Positions 34,745-43,637 of a stretch of DNA of 64,000 nucleotides are shown one piece after another. The stretch comes from an uncultured Prevotellaceae bacterium (GTDB lineage Bacteria; Bacteroidota; Bacteroidia; Bacteroidales; Muribaculaceae): positions 124,001 through 188,000 of the forward strand of contig ONKU01000001.1 in NCBI GenBank assembly GCA_900318535.1. Direction: 5' to 3'. Numbering within the stretch: the stretch's first letter is position 1; the number at the start of each line of letters is the position of its first letter. Position numbers and translations under genes: made by a program. The notes under the pieces were generated by a model. The model was not told the DNA's origin. It saw only the letters and a list, made by a program, of their open reading frames with translations, and ran no database searches.

Positions 34745-35864
34745 CCTGCACGTCATGAAGCATCTGGCGTTTCCAAGCGGGGAAATCGCCTTCGATGATG
34801 TGTTTGCGGGCCTCGCCCACGAGCCACAGGTAGAAAGCCAGGTTGTGGATGCTCGCAATCTGCATGGCGAGGATTTCCTGAGCGATGAACAGGTGGCGCA
34901 CGTAGGCCTTGCTGTAAATGTGGTCAACAATCGAGGGGCCATCCTCCTGCAGCGGCGAAAAATCATCGGCCCACTTCTTATTGCGCATGTTCATGATGCC
35001 GTGGCGGGTGAAGAGCATGCCGTTGCGGCCGTTGCGGGTAGGCATCACGCAGTCCATCATGTCCACGCCGCGGTCGATAGCCTCGAGTATGTTGGCAGGA
35101 GTTCCCACACCCATCAGGTAGCGGGGACGGTCCTGCGGCAGGATATCGTTGACGATTTCTATCATCTCATACATCACCTCGGTGGGCTCACCCACGGCGA
35201 GGCCGCCAATGGCGTTACCGTCGGCACCCAGGTCGGCAACGAACTTGGAGGATTCCTGTCTCAGGTCCTTATACACGCACCCCTGCACAATGGGGAAATA
35301 GGCCTGGCTGTGACCATAACGGGGCTGAGTGTTCTTGAAATGCTTCCAGCCTCGCGCTAGCCAGTTGTGGGTCAGCGTCAACGACTTGCGGGCATAGTTG
35401 TAGTCACTGGTGCCGGGAGGGCACTCGTCCAAGGCCATCATGATGTCGCTGCCGATGGTGCGCTCGATGTCCACCACCTTCTCAGGCGTGAACAGGTGCT
35501 TGCTGCCATCGATATGGCTGCGGAAAGTCACACCCTCGTCGGTCAACTTGCGGTTCTCGGCCAGCGAAAAGACCTGAAAACCGCCGCTGTCGGTCAAGAT
35601 GGGGCGGTCCCAGCCGTTGAACTTGTGCAGGCCACCTGCACGCTCAATGATGTCCATACCGGGACGCAGGTACAGGTGATAGGTGTTGCCCAGGATGATT
35701 TGGGCCTTGATGTCCTCGCGCAGTTCCGTCATGTGGACGGCCTTGACGGCGCCCACAGTGCCCACGGGCATGAAAATGGGAGTCTCGATCTGGCCATGGT
35801 CGGTCGTGATGAGTCCGGCACGGGCATTGGTGCCCTCGGGGGTGGCTATGAGTTGATAGTCCAT
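34734..35864 (-). CDS. tgt: Queuine tRNA-ribosyltransferase (tRNA-guanine transglycosylase)
   Basis: The 376-residue enzyme swaps guanine 34 of tRNAs with GUN anticodons for a queuine precursor. Visible features: MPVGTVGAVKAVHMTEL, the loop ILTDSGGFQVFSL with the catalytic-region Asp (near 92), GGLAVGEP (near 217-224) and RYLMGVGTP, with the nucleophile region VDMMDCVMPTRNGRNG (near 267). A -7 element TACCTTTG (minus strand 35897-35890) lies just upstream. Its C-terminus looks complete although the usual C-x-C-x2-C zinc ligands are not obvious: I see DDFSPLQEDGP where many enzymes have a Cys-rich segment. Confidence 0.93.
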   Translation of the reverse strand: MDYQLIATPEGTNARAGLITTDHGQIETPIFMPVGTVGAVKAVHMTELREDIKAQIILGNTYHLYLRPGMDIIERAGGLHKFNGWDRPILTDSGGFQVFSLAENRKLTDEGVTFRSHIDGSKHLFTPEKVVDIERTIGSDIMMALDECPPGTSDYNYARKSLTLTHNWLARGWKHFKNTQPRYGHSQAYFPIVQGCVYKDLRQESSKFVADLGADGNAIGGLAVGEPTEVMYEMIEIVNDILPQDRPRYLMGVGTPANILEAIDRGVDMMDCVMPTRNGRNGMLFTRHGIMNMRNKKWADDFSPLQEDGPSIVDHIYSKAYVRHLFIAQEILAMQIASIHNLAFYLWLVGEARKHIIEGDFPAWKRQMLHDVQVRL

Positions 35865-35948
35865 TCAGTCGTCTGATCTAAAAAACGTGCAAAGGTAGTG
35901 ATTTTTTTAGTTTTAACTGCCAGTCGTCTTTATCCCACACAAGAATAA

Positions 35949-36016
35949 ACGCGAATTTCGCTAATTTTAACGAATTTCACCTTTGTGTCATTCGCTCCGA
36001 TTAGCGAGATTCGCGT
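35949..36016. repeat. 17-bp inverted repeat after a coiled-coil gene
   Basis: ACGCGAATTTCGCTAAT (35949-35965) pairs with ATTAGCGAGATTCGCGT (36000-36016) with one mismatch, and the loop holds another CGAATTTC. It lies 20 bases past the stop of the minus-strand gene at 36037 and could be a REP-like or terminator element. Confidence 0.55.
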
Positions 36017-36036
36017 TCCAAATTCAGTTTAGAGAC

Positions 36037-36663
36037 TTAATTGTATTTCTCCATTTCCTTACGGGCCTTCTCGAGGTCTTCGGTAGCCTTGTCGTAATTC
36101 TTGATGGCCTTCTCGAGATTCTTCTGAGCCTTCACGTTCTGCTTGGCATGCTTCTCGTCGAGTTTCAGTTTCTCGCCGTCCTGTTTCAGGCGCTTGGTGT
36201 CGTCGAGTCCCTTGGCTTCGGCCTTTGCATGCTTCTCATCGAGTTTGGTCTTCTCTTTCATCTGCTGCTCTGGCAACTTGCCATAGGCTTTTTCGGCCTC
36301 AGATTTCTTCTTCTCGGCGTCTTTCATCTTGTCAACAGCCTTGTTGTACTTCTCGGTGGCCTTCTGGCGCTTTTGGGCTTCTTTTTGAGCCTTTTTTGCC
36401 TCTTTTTCGGCTTTCTTGGCTTCTTTTTCCTTTTTCTCGGCAGCCTTCTTGGCCTCCTTGGCCTGCTTCTCTTGCTGCTTGTAAGCATCCTTCTGCTTCT
36501 TAGCTGCCTCGGCCTGTTTTTTGGCGGCCTCAGCATTCTTTTCATACTGAGCATTATCCACCTTGACAGGTTCTACCTTCTGCGGCGTCTCATAGTTCTG
36601 CGCCATTGCGGCTGGTGCTGCAGCAAAGCAGAACAACACTGCCATCAATAATAACTTCTTCAT
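36037..36663 (-). CDS. Secreted Lys/Glu/Ala-rich coiled-coil protein
   Basis: The 208-residue protein has a signal peptide (LLLMAVLFCFAAAPAAMA). Almost all of the rest is a highly charged helix of K, E and A with heptad spacing (QAEAAKKQKDAYKQQEKQAK and onwards), so one long periplasmic coiled coil. No known domain was recognised. It has its own good promoter (36703-36733). A second protein of the same general type is at 41622-42188. Confidence 0.7.
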   Translation of the reverse strand: MKKLLLMAVLFCFAAAPAAMAQNYETPQKVEPVKVDNAQYEKNAEAAKKQAEAAKKQKDAYKQQEKQAKEAKKAAEKKEKEAKKAEKEAKKAQKEAQKRQKATEKYNKAVDKMKDAEKKKSEAEKAYGKLPEQQMKEKTKLDEKHAKAEAKGLDDTKRLKQDGEKLKLDEKHAKQNVKAQKNLEKAIKNYDKATEDLEKARKEMEKYN

Positions 36664-36702
36664 AATCGTTGTATTTTAAATTAAACTTGAGTTTTCTAAT
36701 TG

Positions 36703-36733
36703 CAAAGATACGAATAAGACATGAATTGACCAA
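36703..36733 (-). promoter_or_regulatory. Bacteroidetes-type promoter of the coiled-coil gene
   Basis: Minus-strand TTG (36733-36731), a 20-base spacer, TATCTTTG (36710-36703); the start codon lies 40 bases further on. Confidence 0.7.
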
Positions 36734-36795
36734 AAAAGTTTAAAAAAACAACGCGATGACAATAAAGCCGCTTACCTCGTCAAATAAAAGATGAT

Positions 36796-37632
36796 TTATT
36801 TCGCATCAATTTGAACCGTACTCAAGTATTGACGCTTTACACTAGGAATGTTGAATTTAATCGGCAATTTAAACAGGACTTCGACCGGCTCTCCATTCAC
36901 CGTGGCAGGAATGAAATCAGGCAATAACCGGCAAACTCGGAGAGCTTCTTTGTCAAGGTCTTTATCTACCGATTCAACAACCCTTACATCATGAACTTTT
37001 CCTGTCTTATCAACCATAAACTCCACGTCGACACGTCCCTGGATTCTCTTCTTGGCGGCCTTGGGCGGGTACTTAATATGCTCCTTGAGAAATTGAGCCA
37101 AAGCATCCTCACCGCCAGGAAATTTTGCTTTCACTTCCACGTCCTTAGGCTTGGCTGGTTCTAATTTGTCCTGCAACTTGAAAGTAACAGGCAAGGTGTA
37201 CCACATGCTGACCGCTTTTCCGAACATTCGCCCTGGAACGAATCGGGGCAGTGTTTTGACAACTCGTACAGCCTCTGCATCAAGTTCTTCACTCACCGAG
37301 CGGACCACTTTCACTTCACCCACACATCCAGCCGGGTCAATCAAAAACTGAACCACAACGCGGCCTTGTATGCTATCCTTGACAGCCTTGGGTGGATACT
37401 TTACATTCTCTTGCAAGAATTTCAATAAAGCGGTTTCGCCTCCAGGAAAGTAGGGCTGCTGTTCTGGATCTGCAAATATTTCAACCTTTCCCGTTGAGTC
37501 ATTCACCTGGCATGAAGCAATGGGGTTGGACGCAAAGGCCGAAAAGGCCATTGCCACAAAACTCATGAGTACGGCTACCTTGGCAACCGTGACCGAACCG
37601 ATATTGAATTCTGCCTGTTTCATAACATTCAT
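36796..37632 (-). CDS. Protein with two TonB C-terminal domains
   Basis: The 278-residue protein (start at 37632 or at ATG 37623) has one hydrophobic segment near the N-terminus (VAVLMSFVAMAFSAFA, about 20-36) that reads as a signal peptide or anchor. Two tandem TonB-C domains follow, each beginning FPGGExALxxFLxExxKYPP and containing IQGRVxVxFxxDxxGxVxxVxVVxSV, at about 61-150 and 168-260. There is no Pro-rich spacer between anchor and domains, unlike classic TonB. Such domains contact outer-membrane transporters. A -7 element TAACTTTG (minus strand 37662-37655) is upstream. Confidence 0.82.
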   Translation of the reverse strand: MNVMKQAEFNIGSVTVAKVAVLMSFVAMAFSAFASNPIASCQVNDSTGKVEIFADPEQQPYFPGGETALLKFLQENVKYPPKAVKDSIQGRVVVQFLIDPAGCVGEVKVVRSVSEELDAEAVRVVKTLPRFVPGRMFGKAVSMWYTLPVTFKLQDKLEPAKPKDVEVKAKFPGGEDALAQFLKEHIKYPPKAAKKRIQGRVDVEFMVDKTGKVHDVRVVESVDKDLDKEALRVCRLLPDFIPATVNGEPVEVLFKLPIKFNIPSVKRQYLSTVQIDAK

Positions 37633-37850
37633 TCTTGTGTTAATCTTTCGCTTGCAAAGTTACAACCGATTATTGAGATAATGCCCAAAACGGCCAACAT
37701 TCGCAGGTCATTTCTCGAAACAGCAACATCTGATTATCAACTGTTTAGAAAACAAAAAGGTCATTTGCTAGTAATTTGCGGATTTTAAGATACAATTCCC
37801 ATTAAAAAATTGCTTATTTTTGCAGTGAGAATCCCCAAAAGGCCTCGCGC

Positions 37851-37863
37851 AGAGACGCAAAAT
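37851..37863. repeat. Half copy of the AGACGC palindrome
   Basis: AGAGACGCAAAAT in the leader of the TPR gene equals the left half of the palindrome at 9862-9887; the right half is missing. Confidence 0.45.
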
Positions 37864-37886
37864 CATCAATTAATTAAGGCATTGAA

Positions 37887-39602
37887 ATGAGAAACAAACA
37901 TCATATTATATGCACGGTGACAACTGTCATGATGCTGATCGTGATGGTGGGATGTGGACATCCTACCGACAATGAGCAGCTGATTGCCGCGGACTCTTTA
38001 TTGGCCCAGAATCGTGGCGAGGAAGCATTGCAGATGCTCCAGATGCTCAACACCTCGTCTTTCAATCATCATGACAAAGCCTACCTGGCATTACTGACCA
38101 CCCAAGCCAACCTCGCCTGCAATATTGCCGCGAGAAGCGATAAAGACATCAACGAGGCAGCACGATACTTCCAGGCCCACGGCGACAAGGAGAAGCATGC
38201 CCGTTCCCTACTCTATCAGGGAAGCGTCAACAAGCAACTGGGTCACCTTGACAAGGCGATAGCCAACCTGCGCCAGGCCGAGGACGTTGCAGCCGATGAT
38301 GATGTCAAGAACCATGCGATGGCTAAGATGATGATGGGCGAACTTTACCAGAGCCAGGTTGTGGGCGCCAAGACCGTGGGTGCCGAAAAATACCGCGAGG
38401 CACTAGAACTATTCCGCCAAATCGATGACAAGCATCATCAGATCATCTGCCTGAGCGAGTTAGGCGGCCTGTACCGCATCACCCAGGAGAAACAGGATAG
38501 CGCCATGTACTTCATCAACGCTGCCATCGACTTGGCCAAGCAGGAAATCGAACCAAACTATGTAGTGGCCAACCTCTTTAGCCGTGCCGAGTACCGAGCT
38601 GCCCACGGCGATTACCAGAGTGCTAAAGATGACGCTGTCGAGGCGATTGCATGGAGTGGAAACCTGAAAATCCACCCGAGGATCCATTACACCGCCGCAT
38701 CGGCTTTCCTGCACTTGGGACAAACCGACTCGGCCCGTTACTACTTGAGTCAAGCCCCAGAGATGAGTACCGCCGCCGACAGCATCATGCACTTCCAGTT
38801 GCTGGCCGACATGGCCCGCCATGACCACAACCTGGAAAAGGCGATCAGCTACCTGACCGCTGCCCACAACCTGGCCGACTCGGTGACGATGAGCAGCATG
38901 AACGACCGGCTGATGGAGGTGGAGAAACAATACGACACCCAAAAGGCCAAACTCGAAAACGCCATGCTGAGTTCACGCCTCAAAGGCACCCTGCTGGCAG
39001 TGACACTGCTGGCTCTGGCGGCACTGGGACTCGCCTTCCTGGTGTGGCGCTACCGCAACCGCCTGAAAATCCAGCAGGCCGAATATGAGTTGATGAAGTC
39101 TGACCTGGACCAGTCCATCACCAGCCTGCAGCAGATGCAGGCAACGCTCTCGCAGCGTGAGACATCCAATCAGCAGTCCGATGAGCTGAAGAGCATTGTG
39201 GACAATCAAATCCAAGTCGTTCACCAGCTGCTGCAGTGGTCCTACGAGTGCAACGAGACGACCTTTGCCAAGCGTTTCAATAAGCTGATGACGATGCGCG
39301 GCCCTGACGAAGTGGGCGCATCCTACTGGGATAACCTGCAAGCGCTGGCCAACGAATTGTATGGCAACGTTTTGGTCAAGGCACAGGAAGCTGCCGGCGG
39401 CACCCTGCGCGACGACGAAATCAACATGATTGCGCTGCATTGCCACGGCTTCTCGAGGACGGTGATCATGATATGCATGCGTTACACCAACCTGAGAACC
39501 GTTTCCAACAAGAGAACCCAGATTGCCCACAAACTGCACGTCACCACCCTCGACGAATTCCTGCAGCCATTCTTGCACCAAGAAAAACGGGATGGCGAAT
39601 AA
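37887..39602 (+). CDS. Membrane-anchored TPR protein, possible signalling protein
   Basis: The 571-residue protein has a lipoprotein-type signal (TVMMLIVMVGCG, Cys near 23). A TPR-like helical repeat region covers about 30-330 (for example LLYQGSVNKQLGHLDKAIAN and FSRAEYRAAHGDYQSAKDDA), followed by a transmembrane helix (TLLAVTLLALAALGLAFLVW, near 370-388), a coiled coil (ISSLQQ-type, about 395-440) and a cytoplasmic C-terminal domain of about 120 residues (LRDDEINMIALHCHGFSRTV ... NKRTQIAHKLHV). This layout matches Bacteroidetes TPR regulators with a C-terminal helix-turn-helix, but the HTH here is weak. A -7 element TATTTTTG is at 37815-37822. Confidence 0.7.
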   Translation: MRNKHHIICTVTTVMMLIVMVGCGHPTDNEQLIAADSLLAQNRGEEALQMLQMLNTSSFNHHDKAYLALLTTQANLACNIAARSDKDINEAARYFQAHGDKEKHARSLLYQGSVNKQLGHLDKAIANLRQAEDVAADDDVKNHAMAKMMMGELYQSQVVGAKTVGAEKYREALELFRQIDDKHHQIICLSELGGLYRITQEKQDSAMYFINAAIDLAKQEIEPNYVVANLFSRAEYRAAHGDYQSAKDDAVEAIAWSGNLKIHPRIHYTAASAFLHLGQTDSARYYLSQAPEMSTAADSIMHFQLLADMARHDHNLEKAISYLTAAHNLADSVTMSSMNDRLMEVEKQYDTQKAKLENAMLSSRLKGTLLAVTLLALAALGLAFLVWRYRNRLKIQQAEYELMKSDLDQSITSLQQMQATLSQRETSNQQSDELKSIVDNQIQVVHQLLQWSYECNETTFAKRFNKLMTMRGPDEVGASYWDNLQALANELYGNVLVKAQEAAGGTLRDDEINMIALHCHGFSRTVIMICMRYTNLRTVSNKRTQIAHKLHVTTLDEFLQPFLHQEKRDGE

Positions 39603-39645
39603 TCGCCACCCCGTAAGCAGTTGGTAATCAGCCCGACATGCAACG

Positions 39646-41415
39646 TCAGCTCAGCAGCATGTCAATCAGGCCTGTAACATCGGCAATATTGATCGTGACA
39701 TCATTGTTGATATCAGCACATTCGGTACAAACGCCATCTTCATTTCCCAGCAGATAGTCAATCAGTGCCGTCACATCGGCAATGTTGACGCTGCCGTCGT
39801 GGTTCACATCACCCAAATCAAAGCCGTGAGCGGGAGCGGTGCCGTCACCATTTACCACGCCAAAGGTGATGATGCCATCATTCTCGGCGATATTGGCAAT
39901 GCCAAACTCACAATCCAGGCCACTCCAGGTCTTGAGGCTCGGGGTAGTCAGGTTGTTCAGTGAGCTCACGCCATTGGTTCCCGGGAACGGATCGCTATCG
40001 CTGGATTCAGAGCTGTTACCGGCCCGCAGCAGTTGATAAAGCATGTGATAGGAATATATGTTGATGGTATTTTCCCACCACCGGTCTTCGTCATATTCTA
40101 CTCGAGTAACCAGCATGCCATGACCGGGCAGATATGCATCCCAGCCCGTCTGCTGACGGTTCTCGATCATGAAGAACTCATTCTCGTTGGGAGACTGAAT
40201 CCAGTAGCCCTTATTACTAGTGTTCACAGGCTCCAGCGTGTAGCCAGCACGTTTCTCGGTAATCTGTTCCGGTTCAGCAAAACCCAAACGGTAGCGCTCC
40301 CAAATGGAGAAGCCTGCCGGAGTGCGTGATTCGTTCAGGTAACTGCCACCCGACATCACATCCCATTCTCCGGGATCGTTGGCCGCGCCATTGGTTCCAT
40401 AATCGGTATCATACAGGTCCGCCAGGCCCAACGCATGTGTGAACTCGTGCACGATGGTCCCGATGCCGTCAGGATCAGTATATCCATAGTATTCCCAGCC
40501 GTAAATCTCGCCAGAGCAGGAATAACGGCCCAAATACACCCCGTCATACAGTTCATCAGTATAATAGTACATATAAAACTGATGAGGCCACAAATAGCCG
40601 CTGTTGTTACCTGAGAAATTGGCTGTATAGCCCGCCACGATAAAGTAGATCATGTCCACAAGACCATCGCCGTCGCCATCATACTGGCTGAAGTCAACCG
40701 ACGAATCGAGTTGATCGATGGCCGACACAAAAATATCTCCACAATTATCGTAACCTTGCGGTGTCGTGCTGGAATAATCCACCAGCACGGGGCCTACAAC
40801 GTCAAACTGGGGGTCGAACACACCCATGCTGTTGTCATGGTAATAGTCCCTGGCACTGCCTGTACACGGCACAAAATAGCCTCCTGAACTATAATAGCCC
40901 GTATAGTTCTCCTTATTCATCATGTCATCGAAATAATCGTTGCCATAGGTGAACGAACGGTCAGTGTACTCGATAAGCACCACCAGGCCACGGAAATTCT
41001 GATAGTCGGTCCTTGCAGGAGCCATCAGCTTGTCTCGGTTGGAGCGCATGCGCCTGCCCTGTGCCACTGCGGCTTTGTCAGTCAATCCTTTTTGGAGACT
41101 GGACACCATTTTCATTTCGCTGGCACTGCGCATTTGCGGGTTGTGGGCAATAACACTGCTTGGGACAATCCGCTCTCCCGCTTGAACAGCATACACATAG
41201 TCACCGTTGCTCCTTTGAAGCACAGTGTAACCGTCGGCAGTGGCCGTGTAATGATGGAACTCATCGCCCACCAGCTTCAGCGTCAGGGTGGTACCATCAC
41301 TCTGCTTAACGTCAACAGGCCGTGGATGGGCAGGAATAGCACTAGCAGACATTGCACCGGCAATCATCAGCAATAGCACACACACACTTTTCTTCATCTT
41401 CAGATTCATTTTCAT
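39646..41415 (-). CDS. M6 family metalloprotease with C-terminal dockerin
   Basis: The 589-residue protein has a signal peptide (SVCVLLLMIAGAMSASA; the start may also be ATG 41397). The family prodomain (PAHPRPVDVKQSDGTTLTLK) is followed by the M6 catalytic domain with zinc motif HEFTHALGLADLYD (near 323-336). The C-terminus has a type I dockerin of two repeats, GDVNHDGSVNIADVTALIDY and ADINNDVTINIADVTGLIDM. It is a secreted immune-inhibitor-A-like peptidase. Promoter at 41467-41497. Confidence 0.9.
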   Translation of the reverse strand: MKMNLKMKKSVCVLLLMIAGAMSASAIPAHPRPVDVKQSDGTTLTLKLVGDEFHHYTATADGYTVLQRSNGDYVYAVQAGERIVPSSVIAHNPQMRSASEMKMVSSLQKGLTDKAAVAQGRRMRSNRDKLMAPARTDYQNFRGLVVLIEYTDRSFTYGNDYFDDMMNKENYTGYYSSGGYFVPCTGSARDYYHDNSMGVFDPQFDVVGPVLVDYSSTTPQGYDNCGDIFVSAIDQLDSSVDFSQYDGDGDGLVDMIYFIVAGYTANFSGNNSGYLWPHQFYMYYYTDELYDGVYLGRYSCSGEIYGWEYYGYTDPDGIGTIVHEFTHALGLADLYDTDYGTNGAANDPGEWDVMSGGSYLNESRTPAGFSIWERYRLGFAEPEQITEKRAGYTLEPVNTSNKGYWIQSPNENEFFMIENRQQTGWDAYLPGHGMLVTRVEYDEDRWWENTINIYSYHMLYQLLRAGNSSESSDSDPFPGTNGVSSLNNLTTPSLKTWSGLDCEFGIANIAENDGIITFGVVNGDGTAPAHGFDLGDVNHDGSVNIADVTALIDYLLGNEDGVCTECADINNDVTINIADVTGLIDMLLS

Positions 41416-41466
41416 TAGTTCGATAGTTTGATATAGTTAATATTGATTCAATGATTATATCCCCGG

Positions 41467-41497
41467 CAAAGGTAGTGCAAGTCAAACGAAATGACAA
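41467..41497 (-). promoter_or_regulatory. Bacteroidetes-type promoter of the M6 protease gene
   Basis: Minus-strand TTG (41497-41495), a 20-base spacer, TACCTTTG (41474-41467); leader of about 45 bases. Confidence 0.72.
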
Positions 41498-41563
41498 ATA
41501 AAAACTGAATTGTTTGGCATTCTTCAAGCATTTCAATTGCCCAAGCAGTTCGGTTGTCGCATC

Positions 41564-41599
41564 ACAAAACGGGGCCAGCAGAAGCTGACCCCGTTTTGT
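41564..41599. terminator. Bidirectional hairpin terminator
   Basis: ACAAAACGGGGCCAGC (41564-41579) pairs with GCTGACCCCGTTTTGT (41584-41599), one mismatch, with T-runs in both directions. It lies 23 bases past the stop of the minus-strand gene at 41622. Confidence 0.75.
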
Positions 41600-41621
41600 T
41601 CTTATTATATTCTAACCACAG

Positions 41622-42188
41622 TTAATGTCCTCCTAATTTCTCGTACTCAGCTTTGGTCTCATGCACCCAGTCCTGAGCGCGTTCCATCTCAATGAGCGCA
41701 TTATCATAGTCCATCTGGGCCTTAGAGATCTTGTGAGCGTATTTTGTGTCAATCTTTTTCATCTCATTTTCCAATTCTGCGGCTTGCTCGGCAGTCAATT
41801 CCTTTCCTGACTGAGTTAACCTCTTGGAAACCGACATCTTTTCGGCAACAAGCTGATCACGCAGTTTTGCCAATGTGCTCCTGGCGGCATCCAGTTTGTT
41901 CTGCATCTTTCTGGCCTGTTTCACAGCCCTGTAATACTTAGCCTCAGCTTGATCATGGGCAGTATTCATTTTCGTTTTCTCGGTCTTCTTGACCTTTTGT
42001 TGAGTCTGTTCAGTTTTTCTGATCTGTTGAATGGGCTGTTGGTTTTTTTCCTTCTTCTGTAGCGATTTCCCTCTGTCAATTTGTTGACTCGTGGTGGCAG
42101 GTTCCGGAACATGTTTGGCTGCTTGGGCAAAAGTTGCAGTCGTAGCCGTGAGGCAAAGAAGCAATGATATCACAATAAATCGTCTCAT
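41622..42188 (-). CDS. Secreted coiled-coil protein
   Basis: The 188-residue protein has a signal peptide (FIVISLLLCLTATTATFAQA), a Gln/Lys-rich linker (about 35-75) and a long helical part (KYYRAVKQARKMQNKLDAAR to the end) with heptad spacing. No known domain. It resembles in build, though not clearly in sequence, the protein at 36037-36663. Confidence 0.65.
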   Translation of the reverse strand: MRRFIVISLLLCLTATTATFAQAAKHVPEPATTSQQIDRGKSLQKKEKNQQPIQQIRKTEQTQQKVKKTEKTKMNTAHDQAEAKYYRAVKQARKMQNKLDAARSTLAKLRDQLVAEKMSVSKRLTQSGKELTAEQAAELENEMKKIDTKYAHKISKAQMDYDNALIEMERAQDWVHETKAEYEKLGGH

Positions 42189-42353
42189 AATCTTGATGTT
42201 TAAACGTTAAACTTCAATCAATTAGTTCATTTATTATTAAGACTACCATTTTTTAAAAAAGTTTAATGCGTCAGTCATAATGATTATTGCCAGTAGCAAA
42301 GACAGGGGGTTATTTTTACCGGAATAAATGAGGTTTGTATCCCTATAAAGAGT

Positions 42354-42361
42354 TACCTTTG
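42354..42361 (+). promoter_or_regulatory. -7 promoter element directly before the methyltransferase gene
   Basis: TACCTTTG ends 5 bases before the ATG at 42367, so a transcript would start at or within a few bases of the start codon (leaderless). A TTTG lies 16 bases upstream of the element, shorter than usual. Confidence 0.5.
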
Positions 42362-42366
42362 CAATC

Positions 42367-43563
42367 ATGATGAAAAACGAAGCGACGATACAGTTTGTGA
42401 AGGAGCATCGCCAGGAGGATGTGCGGACACTGGCCTTGAAGGCAGGGCGCAACAGCGACATCGACCTGCCGTGGGCGCTGGACCAGATTCAGGGCTGGCA
42501 GATGGCACGCCGCAAGCTGCCGTCGTGGTCGGCAATCGACGGCATCATTTATCCGCCCCACCTGTCGATGGAACAGTGCTCCAGCGAGCTGACGGCACGC
42601 TATAAAAGTGGCATCGTCGTCAGTCTTCCTGAAGGGAGCCACGAGACATTGGTCGACCTGACTGGAGGCTTCGGCGTCGATTTTGCTTTTATGGCCAGCA
42701 GCTGCCATCGGGCCATTTATGTCGAGCGGCAGGAGCACTTGTGCAAGACAGCCAGCCACAATTTTGAGTTGCTCGGGCTGAGCCATGCCACCGTCATCAA
42801 TAAGGATGCCGAAAGTGTCCTGGATGAGCTCACGACTGCTCCCGCCTCTACCCTGCTCTTTCTGGATCCAGCACGTCGCGACAGCAACAGCGCCCGCACC
42901 TATGCCATCGCCGACTGCACACCCAATGTGCTGGAATTGCTGCCCAAGTTGTTTAAGGCAGCACATCACATCCTCATCAAGCTGTCTCCCATGCTCGACT
43001 GGCACAAGGCGGTGAGTGACTTGGGCAACCGCGTTGCCGAGGTGCACATTGTAAGCGTAGCCAATGAGTGTAAGGAACTGTTGATGCTCCTGGAAGCCGA
43101 CCATGAAGGCGAGCCTGCCGTCCATTGTGTGAATGATGAGCAGCGGCTCATCATCATGGCATCACAAAATGATGTGCCACTGTCAGCTGCCGATAGCAGC
43201 GATGCGGCCTTCCTGTACGAGCCCAATGCATCGGTCATGAAAGCGGGCTGTTTCGGGGTGCTCACACAGCGTTATCCCATCAAGGCCATAGCTGCAGATA
43301 GCCACCTGTTTGTATCGGACGAAAAAATCAAGGACTTTCCTGGACGCAGCTTTAGGGTTGACACTATTACTACGACCAATAAAAAAGAGCAGTCACGGGC
43401 TCTTACAGGCATCACCCGCGCCAACGTCGCCACCCGCAATTTCCCGATTAGCGCCCAGCAACTGCAGCAGCGTCTGCGGCTGAAAGACGGTGGAGACACC
43501 TATATCTTCGGTACTACGGATGCCATGGGCAAGCATCTTCTCTACATCTGCCATAAAATCTGA
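42367..43563 (+). CDS. Class I SAM-dependent methyltransferase with THUMP-like domain
   Basis: The 398-residue protein has an N-terminal region with LPWALDQIQGWQMARRKLPSW. A Rossmann methyltransferase domain follows with the SAM loop LVDLTGGFGVDFAFMA (near 95-110) and LFLDPARRDSNSART (near 165-179; DPAR in place of the NPPY-type motif). The C-terminal THUMP-like domain is from about 310 on. The target is probably RNA, but the exact base is unknown. The gene may be leaderless. It is followed by holA after a gap with its own promoter. Confidence 0.85.
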   Translation: MMKNEATIQFVKEHRQEDVRTLALKAGRNSDIDLPWALDQIQGWQMARRKLPSWSAIDGIIYPPHLSMEQCSSELTARYKSGIVVSLPEGSHETLVDLTGGFGVDFAFMASSCHRAIYVERQEHLCKTASHNFELLGLSHATVINKDAESVLDELTTAPASTLLFLDPARRDSNSARTYAIADCTPNVLELLPKLFKAAHHILIKLSPMLDWHKAVSDLGNRVAEVHIVSVANECKELLMLLEADHEGEPAVHCVNDEQRLIIMASQNDVPLSAADSSDAAFLYEPNASVMKAGCFGVLTQRYPIKAIAADSHLFVSDEKIKDFPGRSFRVDTITTTNKKEQSRALTGITRANVATRNFPISAQQLQQRLRLKDGGDTYIFGTTDAMGKHLLYICHKI

Positions 43564-43584
43564 TGACCGGAGACGAGATATTAT

Positions 43585-43615
43585 TTGTGTCTCTGTAAAA
43601 AATCAATTACCTTTG
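43585..43615 (+). promoter_or_regulatory. Bacteroidetes-type promoter of holA
   Basis: TTG (43585-43587), a 20-base spacer, TACCTTTG (43608-43615), 22 bases before the start codon. Confidence 0.75.
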
Positions 43616-43637
43616 CAGGTAGAAAAATAACGGACCT

